Assembly (NCBI RefSeq): GCF_019059575.1
Contig: NW_024881626.1
Coordinates: 1 to 64,000, forward strand
Length of the DNA: 64,000 nucleotides
DNA from: Amphibalanus amphitrite
Taxonomy: Eukaryota; Arthropoda; Thecostraca; Balanomorpha; Balanidae
Reading direction: 5' to 3'
Each line of letters begins with the position of its first letter. The stretch's first letter is position 1. The translations under genes and the position numbers were made by a program. The notes under the pieces were generated by a model that saw only the letters and a program-made list of their open reading frames with translations, searched no databases and was not told where the DNA came from. This document shows, piece after piece, positions 49,601 through 59,302 of this stretch.

Positions 49601-52600
49601 CATTACTCAGTTATCTGTAACGCTAGTGCTACTTACAATCTACTTTCGAGATTAAGAGGCCATCCAGATCTTGTATCCAAAATTAAGAAAACCTTAGCTG
49701 AGAATGTAAATTCACAAGTAGTCAGTGGCGGATCCGGGGGGGGGGGGCAAAATGGGCCTTTGCCCCCCCCCCCAAACGGCATAATTTTAACATTACGCCT
49801 ATGGACGAGGCATGGAAAGAGTCGATAAATTGTTATGGTTTGCCCCCCCCCCCAAAAAAAAAAACTCTGAGCTGGATCCGCCTCTGCAAGTAGTTAGCTC
49901 ATTCCTGTCAGCTCAAACATTTGTCATTTGGATTCACGACCCGGCAACAGAGCAGTGAAAGTTCTTTGTCATGTGCTTCATGGGCCGATTCCACGTCATT
50001 ATTCATGTGCGGGTAACAATGAGGCTCGATGGAGCCAGGTGAGAGTCTGTTCAGTGCTGTTACTTCTGTTGCCAGGCCGCTGGGTATGGGCGCGTGGCGC
50101 CGGCTCAGACCTGTCCTTTGTCGGCGTGTGTACCGTCGGCCGGGGGCAGCTGACACTGGTTACACCCGGTTCAACAGGACCCGCGCGAATGGCGGCATGG
50201 GTGACCGCCGGGTGCGCCGGCACCGGCGGTTGGTTCTCGTATCCACCTCGCCTTGAACGGGCAGGCGCGGCACCTGACCTGGCCATTGGCGGCGCCGCCG
50301 CGCCGGGCTGAACCGGGTGGCACCGAAAAGACAGGCCCCACAGCAGCCTGAATGGTGCTACCTCCTCACCTATTACACAGGTGCCGCTGTACCGATCGAC
50401 GGCTTGGTACTGCATCAACGGTGGCGGACAGGGTAAATGCAGCAACGCCTTTGAAGGCAAGACGGAAAGCTTATGGGTCGTGCAAAGGCGAGATATTGAG
50501 TGTTGCTATTCACTTGGATGTGTCAGCATGCCTACACGAGGCTATCGGCAGGGTTAGGTACTAATGTGGCTGACGAAGTGTGGCGGCAATAATGGGGAAA
50601 CGTGATGGGGTTACATGATTAGGATGATGATTAAATGAACCGTTGTTAAGGGGCTGTCATCTATCTTCATTGATGATGCTGATGGGTCGGATAGCTAGAA
50701 ATCTGGAATGCGCAGGCCATGGTCGCTTATCTATTTTCATTCACTATCTATTTACTATTATCTATCTATTCACTATCTGTTTCCATTCTCCACTTATCAC
50801 AAATATTTTAATAAGAATGGTTATAACTATTTTGAAATAGGTGGGCATCTTTTTCATCATATTTGCTGTTTTATCTGTTATTTTTAAATTTCTCGTTTCG
50901 TCTTTCGCTTTCACGCACAAAAACCATTTTCGGATCGTACCTCTGAAAAGTTATTAAAACATGCTCTCCTCCTGGAGGCGCTTGCAGTACCCACTTCCTT
51001 CTTCGGCAGCACTCATACACAGAGACTCCATTCCTTTCCCGGTGGACGCCAGTAAGAGCCCTCCTCTCAAACCCCCAGTAAGGACCCCATCTCCCCCTGC
51101 CCCCCCCCCCCTTCTGAGCGGCACTCACAGGAACTCCTCGCGGCGCTTCTGATGAACCGGGTAGACTGGTCGGCGCAGGCTCTGGCTGCCTGTTGACGAG
51201 CTGAGCAGCGACTCGATGCTGCGGGACGAGCGGATCGAGTTGGCCGTGCTGAGACGGCTGCTGGAGGTGCGCGGCGGGGTGGTCGGCTGAAAACGGGTAC
51301 CATACACTCAGCGGGGCGCCGCTGGGGGCGGCATTAACTCAGCAGGGTGCCGCTGGGGGCGGCACAAACTCAGCAGGGTGCCGCTGGGGGCGGCACAAAC
51401 TCAGCAGGGTGCCGCTGGGGGCAGAAGAGACTCGGCTTGATAGGTATGCTCAGTCTGTAGCCAGACCTGACAAGACAATGGGATGTAATGCCCACCATCT
51501 GGTGGTTAGTGGAAATAAACGAAGTAATAATAATAATAATAATAATAATATTTTGAATACTCCTGCCCGACTTAGATCTTAGTTGCGAATCAAACAGTTC
51601 ACCCTTCGTCTAGAAAGAGTGTATTACAGAGAAGGACTTACAATGGGCGATGATGCGGGGTGTATAACCTTGCAAACATCGAGCGGCAATGCAAGCGTAG
51701 AAACGGACTTGATAATGGACAGCAGTGCGGGTTTCAAGAGCGACTCACAATGGGCGGCAGAGTGGGTTGTAGAAACTTGAATCAGCATATAATGGGCGAC
51801 AGTGTGGGGTCCTAGAGACTTGTAATGGGCAGCGGTGCGGAGTGTGCGGAGCGACTTTGAAGACATGGTGGTAGTGTCAGGAGCGACTTTGACTGGTCGG
51901 TGGTGCAGAGACAACATAACAATGGGCGGCAGCGCCAAAGGAGGTAGAGAGCGACTTACAATGGGCGGCAGTACGGGAATGTAGAGCGCGACTTAGAATG
52001 GGCGGCAGCACAGGACTGTAGAGAGCGACTTTATAATGCGCGGCAGTGCGAGATGTGATGAGCGGCTTACAATGGGCGGCAGTGATGATGCAAAGAGCGA
52101 CTTACAATGGGTGGCAGTGCGGGGATGTAGATGAGCGGCTTACAATGGGCGGCAGTGATGATGCAAAGAGCGACTTAGAACGAATGGCAGTGCGGGGATG
52201 TAGATGAGCGGCTTTTAATGGGCGGCAGTGATGATGCAAAGAGCGACTTACAATGGGTGGCAGTGCGGGGGTGTAGATGACACTGGCCATGGCCAGCGGT
52301 GACAGGTTGACGCCGAGGTGGGAGAGCAGGGCAGCGCTGATGGCCGTGGGGCCGCGCCCCACCTGCGCCTGTTGACAGCCGCACACGCGCACACGCACAC
52401 GCACGTGCAGTCACACGCAGGCAACGTATCTGCTCTATACGTCCTATGGCAGGCGGTCCACGATTAGCTACCATTGACTAATTGGAAAATAAATATTTTT
52501 GCTGCGCTATTTTTGCAATAGCGTAAGGCCATAAACGTTTTAGATTTAAATCACTTTCACAGCGTTTACGTAGAGTCGATTTGGTCTTCACGGAATTAAT

Positions 52601-55600
52601 GAAACCGTTTCGATCTCTCACAGCATCTCAATTTAAAAGGTAAAGGGCTCATTTTTTTCTATATAAAAACAGTAATTTAACCGGAGGATGACCATCACGG
52701 TACTGTTGTTGACTGTGCAAAGCCATTCTTTCATGTCCTTCTTAATTGCGGATCTTATTTGCATCATCAAATGGGCGGATATGTGTATTACAGAACGCTT
52801 ATCTGGACAATGTTACAAAATTCACGGAGGTTGACACTTGACATGAAAGCATGTGGTGAATTGTGAAAAGCTTTCGGTGGCGAAAGCTCCGTTAGAACTC
52901 TCTCAGTTCTCACCGACTGTGTCTACTGTCTAGGCATCAGTTTGATAGCTATCATTCAATTAAGCCGTAAGCTAGGATTAGCATCAAAAGCCGAGACACA
53001 AAATAAACACAGGAGGCGCTAATTCCTGGCTAAGTAAAGCCATTTACAGGCTGACAGTCACATCAAGCACACGGCACACGCTGCAAGTTGTGCCGGTGTG
53101 TTGGGGGCCGTCCCTCAGACCGGCTCGACGCGCGGTCAGACATCCCAGCGGGCACACCAGCGGAGCTACTCACGATGAGGGGGAGCGAGACGCCGCCGTT
53201 CTGGGGCCGTCGGAGAGCGACATTGGTGTTGGCCTCGGCGTTGTAGAAGTTACCGCAGTACTGACAAATCTGGCGCACTCGGGCGCCCGTCACCGGCACC
53301 GTAACTGAAACAGTGGAGGGGCACATGGAGACGGGTGTCACCGGCTCCTCCTGGGACGCACGGAAGATGTCACAATAGCCAATCGTCATGCCTCCGTTGT
53401 TTTACCCAAAGAACATCGGTACTTTCTGCGTATTTATCATGGTGAAAGGTGATGTTGAAGGTAAGTTGAAATAAACGGTAATTATGTGTTGCAAAATCCA
53501 TGACGCCTATAGCATAGAACAATCAAACTAATTCCAGGAACAATCGGACAATAGATATTTGAGTATGCTGCGAAAGAGAGCGACGCTCGACAGTCTGTGC
53601 CGGTCGAGGACAGCTGTGCGCTGGTCCCGGTTTACCTTTGCAGGATGGGCAGGTGAGGCTGTCTGGCAGAGGTCGGGACAGCGGTTCCATTACAGGCTCC
53701 ACCTCCCGCTCCGCTACCTGAAACGGCAGAGTCGACGGCGAGTCATGTGACGCGATCCACTTCCTGAAACGACACCTGAATAAAATGGCACACTCCGCTT
53801 ACCATGGAACTGCAGTCGACGAGTCAACTGACCTAACACGTCTGCAATCGTTTTGCAGCACATTCGCCATCCTTCAAATTTATACACAGTGATTTTCAGC
53901 TGAGTCATCCGATTGTACTGAAAAAGCGAAAGTTTCTTTCCGCATCAATTGCTCAATGCAGAGAGCCAGAGAGCCAGAGAAGGCGTTTTACGCACATTTC
54001 TCGAAAGTGAAACAGCCTCACGGGAAGTTCAGTTTAGTGGCTGATTCACAGATGCAGCGGTCGGTACAGTTTATGCTTCTGATAACATGCCAATCCATGC
54101 GGGTTAAACAGCTATAATTTCGTCACTTGCGCTTGCTGTGGAAGGGACAAATATGGAATATGTCCCTTTCTTTCGATCCGTCAGTGATCAATTGGTCTAA
54201 AACATAATGTTTGGACAACAGTGGTCTTCTCTCCCTATCCATGGGTATTGACCGTAATAAACTCACGAACATCCCAGAACAACACATTTAGACAACCCGA
54301 TATTACAAAAAAAAACTTAAGTTTGTAACTACCGATAGAACAAAACGTCGAGTCAGGTTCAGAAAGCACTGCCAAACTGAACTCCATATTAGGCTCTGCA
54401 CATGTCTGCACGTCACACTTATCGATTGCAATTAGTAAAGTGACCCAGGTCTCATCGAGAAAAGGCGATTGCGTGGAAATGCATGGGCCAGCCACACGAC
54501 ATCTGTTAATTACTACGCCATTTATGCGCACCTTTTGCGTCATTTCGTACGATGATGTAGGTACTCACGCACAGTTCAAAGGCGACACCAGATATAACTG
54601 TGTAGGTGCATACAGTGGTGGGCACTCGTAATTTGACCCGGACTTCGATAGCGATAATTCGATAACCATTTTCGAGTTCAGCGACTTCGATAACGATTAC
54701 TCGGTAATCCAATCGGTCACTTCGACAACGCGATAACGATAACGATAACTTCAAAAAAGAAATAAATCGAAAGGATGAAAAATTTGAAAGGAATAAGTTT
54801 CTAATTAATGTTTAACCCATTCGCTCATACAACACCATTATTACCTACCCAGCTATTTACACAAAAAGGAAGGCTTAGGGCAGTCAAAATGTTAGTATTT
54901 TCTCGTATAAACAAACAAGCAAACGTACAAGCAAAAATTTGAATATATTTGGCGACAGAGCTTGTTGGGTTGAAAGACATGAAAAACACACATTTCTCAG
55001 TGCTCAATCTACGAAACTCCTATCACACTTCAAAACCCCATTCAAAACCCAATGTTGAAGGTGAAATTTGGTACGCTCGTGTCGTATTTAATGAAGTTAT
55101 CATTATCGATTGGCCGAAACGGGGAGTTCGATAGCGCTACTCCGATAACGATAATCAATAACGATAAACTTGAAAAACGTTATCGTCGATAACGACTTTG
55201 ATAGTCGTTATCGATGGGAGTTATCGAAATGCCCTTCACTGGTGCATACCTCCTGAAATTCCATGAAACCTTTATTATAGCAATCCAAAGCCAAACAGTC
55301 GAGACAGTCACTTTGTTACTAGTTAGCGAAAGAACCATGAGTGTCGAACAACTCACAATATGTAAATGGTGAAACTTATGTTGCTTTTTATATGCCACAT
55401 AAGTTATTCACCAAATGTATCGTGTCAGACATTGTGATATTTATTCACTTTCGATGATAACACAAAAGCAAATATTCTAAATAGCCAGACGTTTCGGCCT
55501 CAGGGTGCCTTCGTCAGTGACAATACCGAGATACTAATACATTAATAAATTAATCAATATAATCTTTTACACTTTCAAAATACACATGACCTGGACATTT

Positions 55601-58369
55601 TTCAAAATACACATGACCTGGACGAAAAATGTCCAGGTCATGTGTATTTTGAAAGTGTAAAAGATTATATTGATTAATTTATTAATGTATTAGTATCTCG
55701 GTATTGTCACTGACGAAGGCACCCTGAGGCTGAAACGTCTGGCTATTTAGAATATTTGCTTTTGTGTTATCATCGAAAGTGAATAAATATCTCATTATTC
55801 ACCAAAAACGGAACCGTACCTTAGGGAATTTGACCTGACCTCAGAGGTCACCGGGTGACCTAGGACCTTAAAATTGGGTATCAATCTCTGCGTCTCGTAA
55901 CGGCGCACACGCTCGTTTTTTCCGCGATGCGCTAGCTCCACCAGGAGCGAAACGGCGAGGGGGGTCGTACCCACCCCCCCCATCGGCCGGCGCGTGCCGA
56001 GTACCTAGGTAAAAAACCTATAGTTCCGGCGAGTGTTAGTTCATGATATATGTTACCACTCCAGCACTTTTTTCGCAACAATTTCTTGGGTAAAGACGTG
56101 ACGTTATAGAGCGATAAGAAGCAGGTTCTAGAATGTCGCAACTTCGCAATGCCAGAGGAGCTTTCCACAGGGGGAGATGAACCTTACAGGACCTTTGTAG
56201 CATCATCCAGAGGTAGCACAACTTGTATATCTCCCTTTTTAAGGTCACTTGAGGTTAAGTCACTCTTGTGACCTCACCATTAGGTATGTAGGTATAGGGC
56301 ACTGGGAAAATATGGAAACGGTTATTTTGACGCCGCGAATGACCTAAAACTACCTCCAGCAAGTTGAATCCTGATTTCACGCACTCGTAGCAAGGGACGA
56401 TGCTTCAATTTTGCATCATTGTCCTCGCATGACATCATTTATGATGTCACTAAGGTCATGGGAGTTTTTCTTGAGTAAACCCGAGCAAATTCAGATAGCG
56501 AGTCGGGAAAGCCACCAATGGACTCGGAAGACCTGCCGAATCGAATGATATGAAATATGACCTCCTTTGACAAGCCTCGTGACCTGAGTGGCTCTGACCT
56601 GACCTTGACCGGAGGTTGACACCTTAAGTTGACCTCACCTAAGCAAAAAAATATGCCTTTCGACGCGCCTGAACATGGAGAACACGATAATGCCAAAATC
56701 GCAGCTCTGCGGCCGTCTTTGCGGCGAAGTTATTTACCAAAAACCGAACCCGTGACTTGGGTCACTTAACCCGCGAGTTGCTGGGGGGGGGGGGGGGCGT
56801 TAAACGCCCCCACTTTTTTCGCCGGGCCATAGCATAAAAACGGCGCGCCGCAGGCGCGCCAAATTTTGGGTACCTGTAGGGAATTGATTGAAGTTTATTG
56901 TGACAAAGTTTCGAAAAAATCGGTCGGAAAATTTTTGAGATCGAGGTTTTAGTGACGTCATGATTTTTGAGTTTTCGACCAAAAACGGCATATGTTCAAA
57001 AAATCATATAAAATCACAGAATAGACATACAGACATGCCGTAAACGCCATTAGACTGCCAATACCATGATCAATCAAATGGCTATCTTCGATTATTGATT
57101 ATTGTTCCGCATTTTCCAAAATCTTGAACTGAATCTTGGCAATTTTTCGTGACTACTTCACGACCATGATACATGAATTTCTTAAATTGAAGTTTTTGAG
57201 GCAAACACGTACACATATGATAAAATGAATGTCACCATCGTGTTCTACGCCCCAAATTACCTATAAAACATGTGTCACAGGCTGCGAATATCAGTTTTGA
57301 TTTTCGGGGATATGTGCCTACCCGGTTGACCTGACCTTGACCCTGACCTATGCTTGACAGACCCCTATATCGAGCTGACACTCTTGTAGGCCTTATAGGG
57401 TGGATTGTGCACCGTTTTGACAGAGTTTATGGCGAGAGGCGCCCATTGCGAAGTCCTGAAGCCCATGCTACTGAAAGCCCGATTTCAGGTGTTTGACCTG
57501 ACCTTGACCCGACCTGTGACCTCAAAATTCAACTTTAAAGTACTCATCTGAAGCGTCTGGTCGCGCTCTTTCGTTTGCCGCCTCGTGCGTTTCGCTGTGC
57601 CTATTGGTTCTCGAGTTATCGGCTGGGGGCGTTTAACGCCCCCCCCCCCCCCCCCCAGCAAACGGTGGGTGGCGAAATACCCCAGCAACTGCCGGGTTAA
57701 CCTGACCTCAGAGGTCACCGGTTGACCTGATAGGTACCATAAAGTGGGGTACCAGCCGCGGCGTCTCGTAACGGCGCACAGCTCGTTTTTTTTTTTTTGT
57801 ACGAGCCACTAGCTCAATTAGGGGGCGAAACGGCGAGGGGTCGTGACTCCCCCCCCCCCCCCTCCTTAGCTTCGGTCGGGACGCACGTAGAAAACTAATA
57901 TGCCCGGCGAGGATTTAGTTGCGTAGAATAACTCTTAGGTTCAGAGCGAAAATGACATCAGAGTAATGAGTATAACAACCATCGACAATGCAGTTTCAAT
58001 TTGAAAAGTAAGCGGCAAAGTAGACGCTTGCAGGTTTTCGGTACGCTTGCAGTAGAAAGTACCTATCACCTTTTGGATGCCTTTTCAGATTACGTCCAAA
58101 ATCAACCGATAGTGAATACGGTATGATCAGGGGAAAAGAAAGACGGATAATGGGAAGCTTTACAAAGGATACAAACCAATGCGATCCCAGCAGAGTGCGG
58201 CGCCAAGGGAGCGTTCCATATGGGCCGCCCGCCGGTCCCGGCCCCCGGTGTCTGTTCCTCCACTCACCGGCACTCCCGGACTCGCATCTGGTGCGGCTGG
58301 CGGCGGCGGCTCCAGGCAGACAGTGACGAGCTCCGGACGGCGCCGCAGCCGCTCCCACAGCCGGCTCAT
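37635..58369 (-). CDS. HECTD2: HECTD2-type HECT E3 ubiquitin ligase, 18 exons
   Basis: Exons, 5' to 3': 58369-58268, 53717-53636, 53304-53174, 52368-52252, 51286-51129, 48981-48879, 47245-47156, 46824-46775, 46572-46417, 46126-45978, 45392-45205, 42601-42461, 42144-42022, 41228-41065, 39368-39272, 38831-38562, 38336-38221, 37899-37635. All have GT-AG borders and phases agree. They total 2502 bp (833 residues). The C-terminal half follows vertebrate HECTD2 closely (DSEQQM, GLDMGGLTKEWF, LIGVLMGLAVYNGI, VCGCPTINL, TGSDRVPVGGM, HTCFNQL, terminal EGFGLE). The HECT domain spans about 490-833, with the catalytic thioester Cys about 801. An N-terminal zinc ribbon (CPSC at 57-60, CQYC at 75-78) is predicted. 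Exon 12 has a weak donor (GTGTGG). The frame is open above 58369, so the true start could lie further 5'. Confidence 0.92.
38090..38272 (-). repeat. Minisatellite duplicating the exon 17 end and splice donor
   Basis: About four 38-42-bp units. The last two are nearly identical and 42 bp apart. Each repeats the exon's GGCTACACACC(C/A)AACCACGAGG...ATACA and the donor GTGAGT. Donor-like junctions occur at 38221 (the one that keeps frame), 38179, about 38140 (degenerate) and 38097. Reading past the real donor meets TGA immediately. Confidence 0.85.
39881..40235. repeat. Tandem repeat, 80-83 bp x about 4.5
   Basis: Unit TGAGCCATGCGGTACAGCAT... with GCCATCTAGTGGAGAG and GGAAACCAACA blocks. Units start near 39881, 39961, 40041, 40121 and 40204. 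It lies in the HECTD2 intron between exons 14 and 15 and overlaps no exon. Confidence 0.9.
42659..43688 (+). mobile_element. Complete TTAA-family element in a HECTD2 intron
   Basis: Exact TTAACCCTCGCCGG at 42659 and CCGGCGAGGGTTAA ending 43688 give a 1030-bp unit. Poly-G, GTACGA, poly-C and GG...CCGG...CC hairpins lie just inside the ends. The interior is dense in AGGTCA half-sites (for example 42852-42862, 42988-43045, 43338-43375). This is the best-preserved copy of its subfamily, starting only 57 bp upstream of exon 12 in transcript direction. Confidence 0.88.
43886..44046. repeat. Fold-back element with 41-bp core arms
   Basis: Core arms 43913-43953 and 43981-44021 (AGTGCACAC...TTTCGACAGT and complement), plus outer pairing CCTTTTTACG/CGTAAAAAGG. 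Small MITE-like hairpin in the HECTD2 intron between exons 11 and 12. Confidence 0.75.
49723..49886. mobile_element. hAT-like MITE, 164 bp
   Basis: The ends CAGTGGCGGATCC and GGATCCGCCTCTG (complement CAGAGGCGGATCC) are flanked by an exact 8-bp duplication, CAAGTAGT (49715-49722 and 49887-49894). CAGNGGCGGATCC-type ends and 8-bp duplications are typical of hAT. It also carries a poly-G/poly-C hairpin like the TTAA elements. Confidence 0.9.
51306..51433. repeat. 31-bp minisatellite x 4
   Basis: Unit ACTCAGCAGGGTGCCGCTGG... repeated at 51306, 51337, 51368 and 51399. It begins about 20 bp upstream of the splice acceptor of HECTD2 exon 5. Confidence 0.9.
51484..51551 (+). mobile_element. 3'-end fragment of a CR1/L2-like LINE
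   Basis: GTAATGCCCACCATCTGGTGG followed by (AAT)n resembles GTAATGCCCACTGTTCTGTGG followed by (ATA)n at the 3' end of the LINE near 24131-24188. This suggests a very short 5'-truncated relative. Confidence 0.5.
51600..52262 (-). repeat. Minisatellite built from the HECTD2 exon 4 end and splice donor
   Basis: About fifteen degenerate 35-40-bp units, each containing CTGCC(G/A)CCCATT followed in several units by GTAAG(T/C), exactly the end of exon 4 (52252) and its donor. Intact GT donors recur at exon ends 52144 and 52106 and near 52070, 51959 and 51639. The frame stays open from exon 4 through 52144, 108 bp (36 codons) further on. Confidence 0.85.
54613..55240. mobile_element. hAT-like MITE rich in CGATAACG
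   Basis: The left end is CAGTGGTGGGCACT; the right end complement is AGTGAAGGGCATTTCGATAA. Flanked by the 8-bp duplication GGTGCATA (54605-54612, 55241-55248), with one terminal base ambiguous at the right. Subterminal regions repeat CGATAACGATAA in opposite orientations. No transposase frame. Confidence 0.75.
55436..55791. repeat. Palindrome with 167-bp arms
   Basis: Arms 55436-55602 and 55625-55791 are complementary with one mismatch I can find, around a 22-bp spacer that itself repeats part of the arm (ACACATGACCTGGAC). Each arm contains CTGACGA...GAAAC (or complement), resembling sequence seen at ends of Penelope-like elements. Confidence 0.88.
55792..56039 (-). mobile_element. TTAA-family end fragment
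   Basis: Reverse complement of the left about 240 bp of the 42659-43688 element, ending CCGGCGAGTGTTAG (decayed TTAA). It abuts the palindrome on one side and another family copy on the other. Confidence 0.7.
56040..57918 (-). mobile_element. TTAA-family element interrupted by a second TTAA element
   Basis: In reverse orientation it matches the 42659-43688 element from about 43520 back to its left end, with the order continuing across the insertion at 56766-57700. The distal end is GCCCGGCGAGGATTTAG (decayed). The proximal terminal repeat is missing. Divergence is greater than between the 31684 and 42659 copies, so it is older. Confidence 0.7.
56766..57700. mobile_element. TTAA-family element (second subfamily) nested in another
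   Basis: Ends TTAACCCGCGAGTTGCTGGG and, on the complement, TTAACCCGGCAGTTGCTGGG, with TTAA on both sides. Poly-G, CGTTAAACG, poly-C hairpins are present inside both ends. The host element reads through continuously if it is removed with one TTAA. Confidence 0.85.
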
Positions 58370-59302
58370 GCGGCGCGCGGTGGCGGGCGGCCGGCCCGGC
58401 GCGCGCGACTGGCGCGCCGCCCACCGCCGGCCATCGACCGGCACCCGTCTCTGTGGCAACGGCCGGCACACACCGGACTCACCGCCCGGCACGACTGCAT
58501 TATGAATCGGAGCCACGGCCGACCTACAGCGCGCCGCCGTCTGCGGCCGTCCCCGGCCTGACCCGACTCGGTCAGGACCGGTCACACTGCCCCGTCCGAG
58601 CGACATCCTCCGGTCCCACCCAGATCACAACCCCAACAACCCGGAGACACGGCAGAGTGCGGTGTTGTACTGTATTGAATGCGCTTACAGATGCCCAAAA
58701 CGGCAGAGGCCGCAATCCCCAGAGGTTCCTAAGGACGCCTCTTCCACCAGTGACCCCGCCACCGTCCGGTGCCGGGACGCCCCGACCCTCGCCTCGCCCC
58801 CTACAGTTTACGACCGGTACCAGCGCACAGCCAAACACGGCTGGCACAAACACAGGAATGTTCAGCCGCGCAGGCATACAGTGCTCAACTAACCAGTGCA
58901 GCGGTGCCATTTTTCCAACGCATTCAACAGAAATATCCGCCACTCGAAAAGCCAACAAGCCAGCGACACGTACACAAACAAAAAGTATCAGACACGATTG
59001 AAAATAGCGTTCAGCACTGACCTCAAATTAAACAACAGACCACTCACGCACGAACCAAACCTTGAGCAACGTGATGGAAATAAAAACGACCGTGTCGAGA
59101 TTACGCTACCGCGGAGCCATGTTCGTTACAACGCTGAGGGTGAGACGAGACGAAAGACAACAAGGCTGCGCCCACCCCCCGTCTACCGCCGAAATCCAGC
59201 CGCTGCTGCAGCTCTCGAGTCGCCCGAGATCGCACCCTGTCTTGGCGAGTCGGGACGGACCTCGAGTCGAGCGATGCCACTGCCACCTAGTGAGCGTCGG
59301 CG
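58370..59302. other. Intergenic region between HSD17B12-like 3' end and HECTD2 5' end
   Basis: GC-rich near HECTD2 exon 1, consistent with a CpG-rich 5' UTR/promoter. The frames here are short or are extensions of exon 1. No TATA box stands out. Confidence 0.4.

Noticed and set aside
49999-50460. GC-rich 153-residue frame as a HECTD2 exon
   Set aside because: The 18 chosen exons already join in phase with homology across this point; this frame has no family match or fitting splice sites.
58370-58606. Upstream extension of HECTD2 exon 1
   Set aside because: The frame is open but of low-complexity Arg/Pro/Gly composition typical of GC-rich 5' UTR; the ATG at 58369 was preferred, though not proven.
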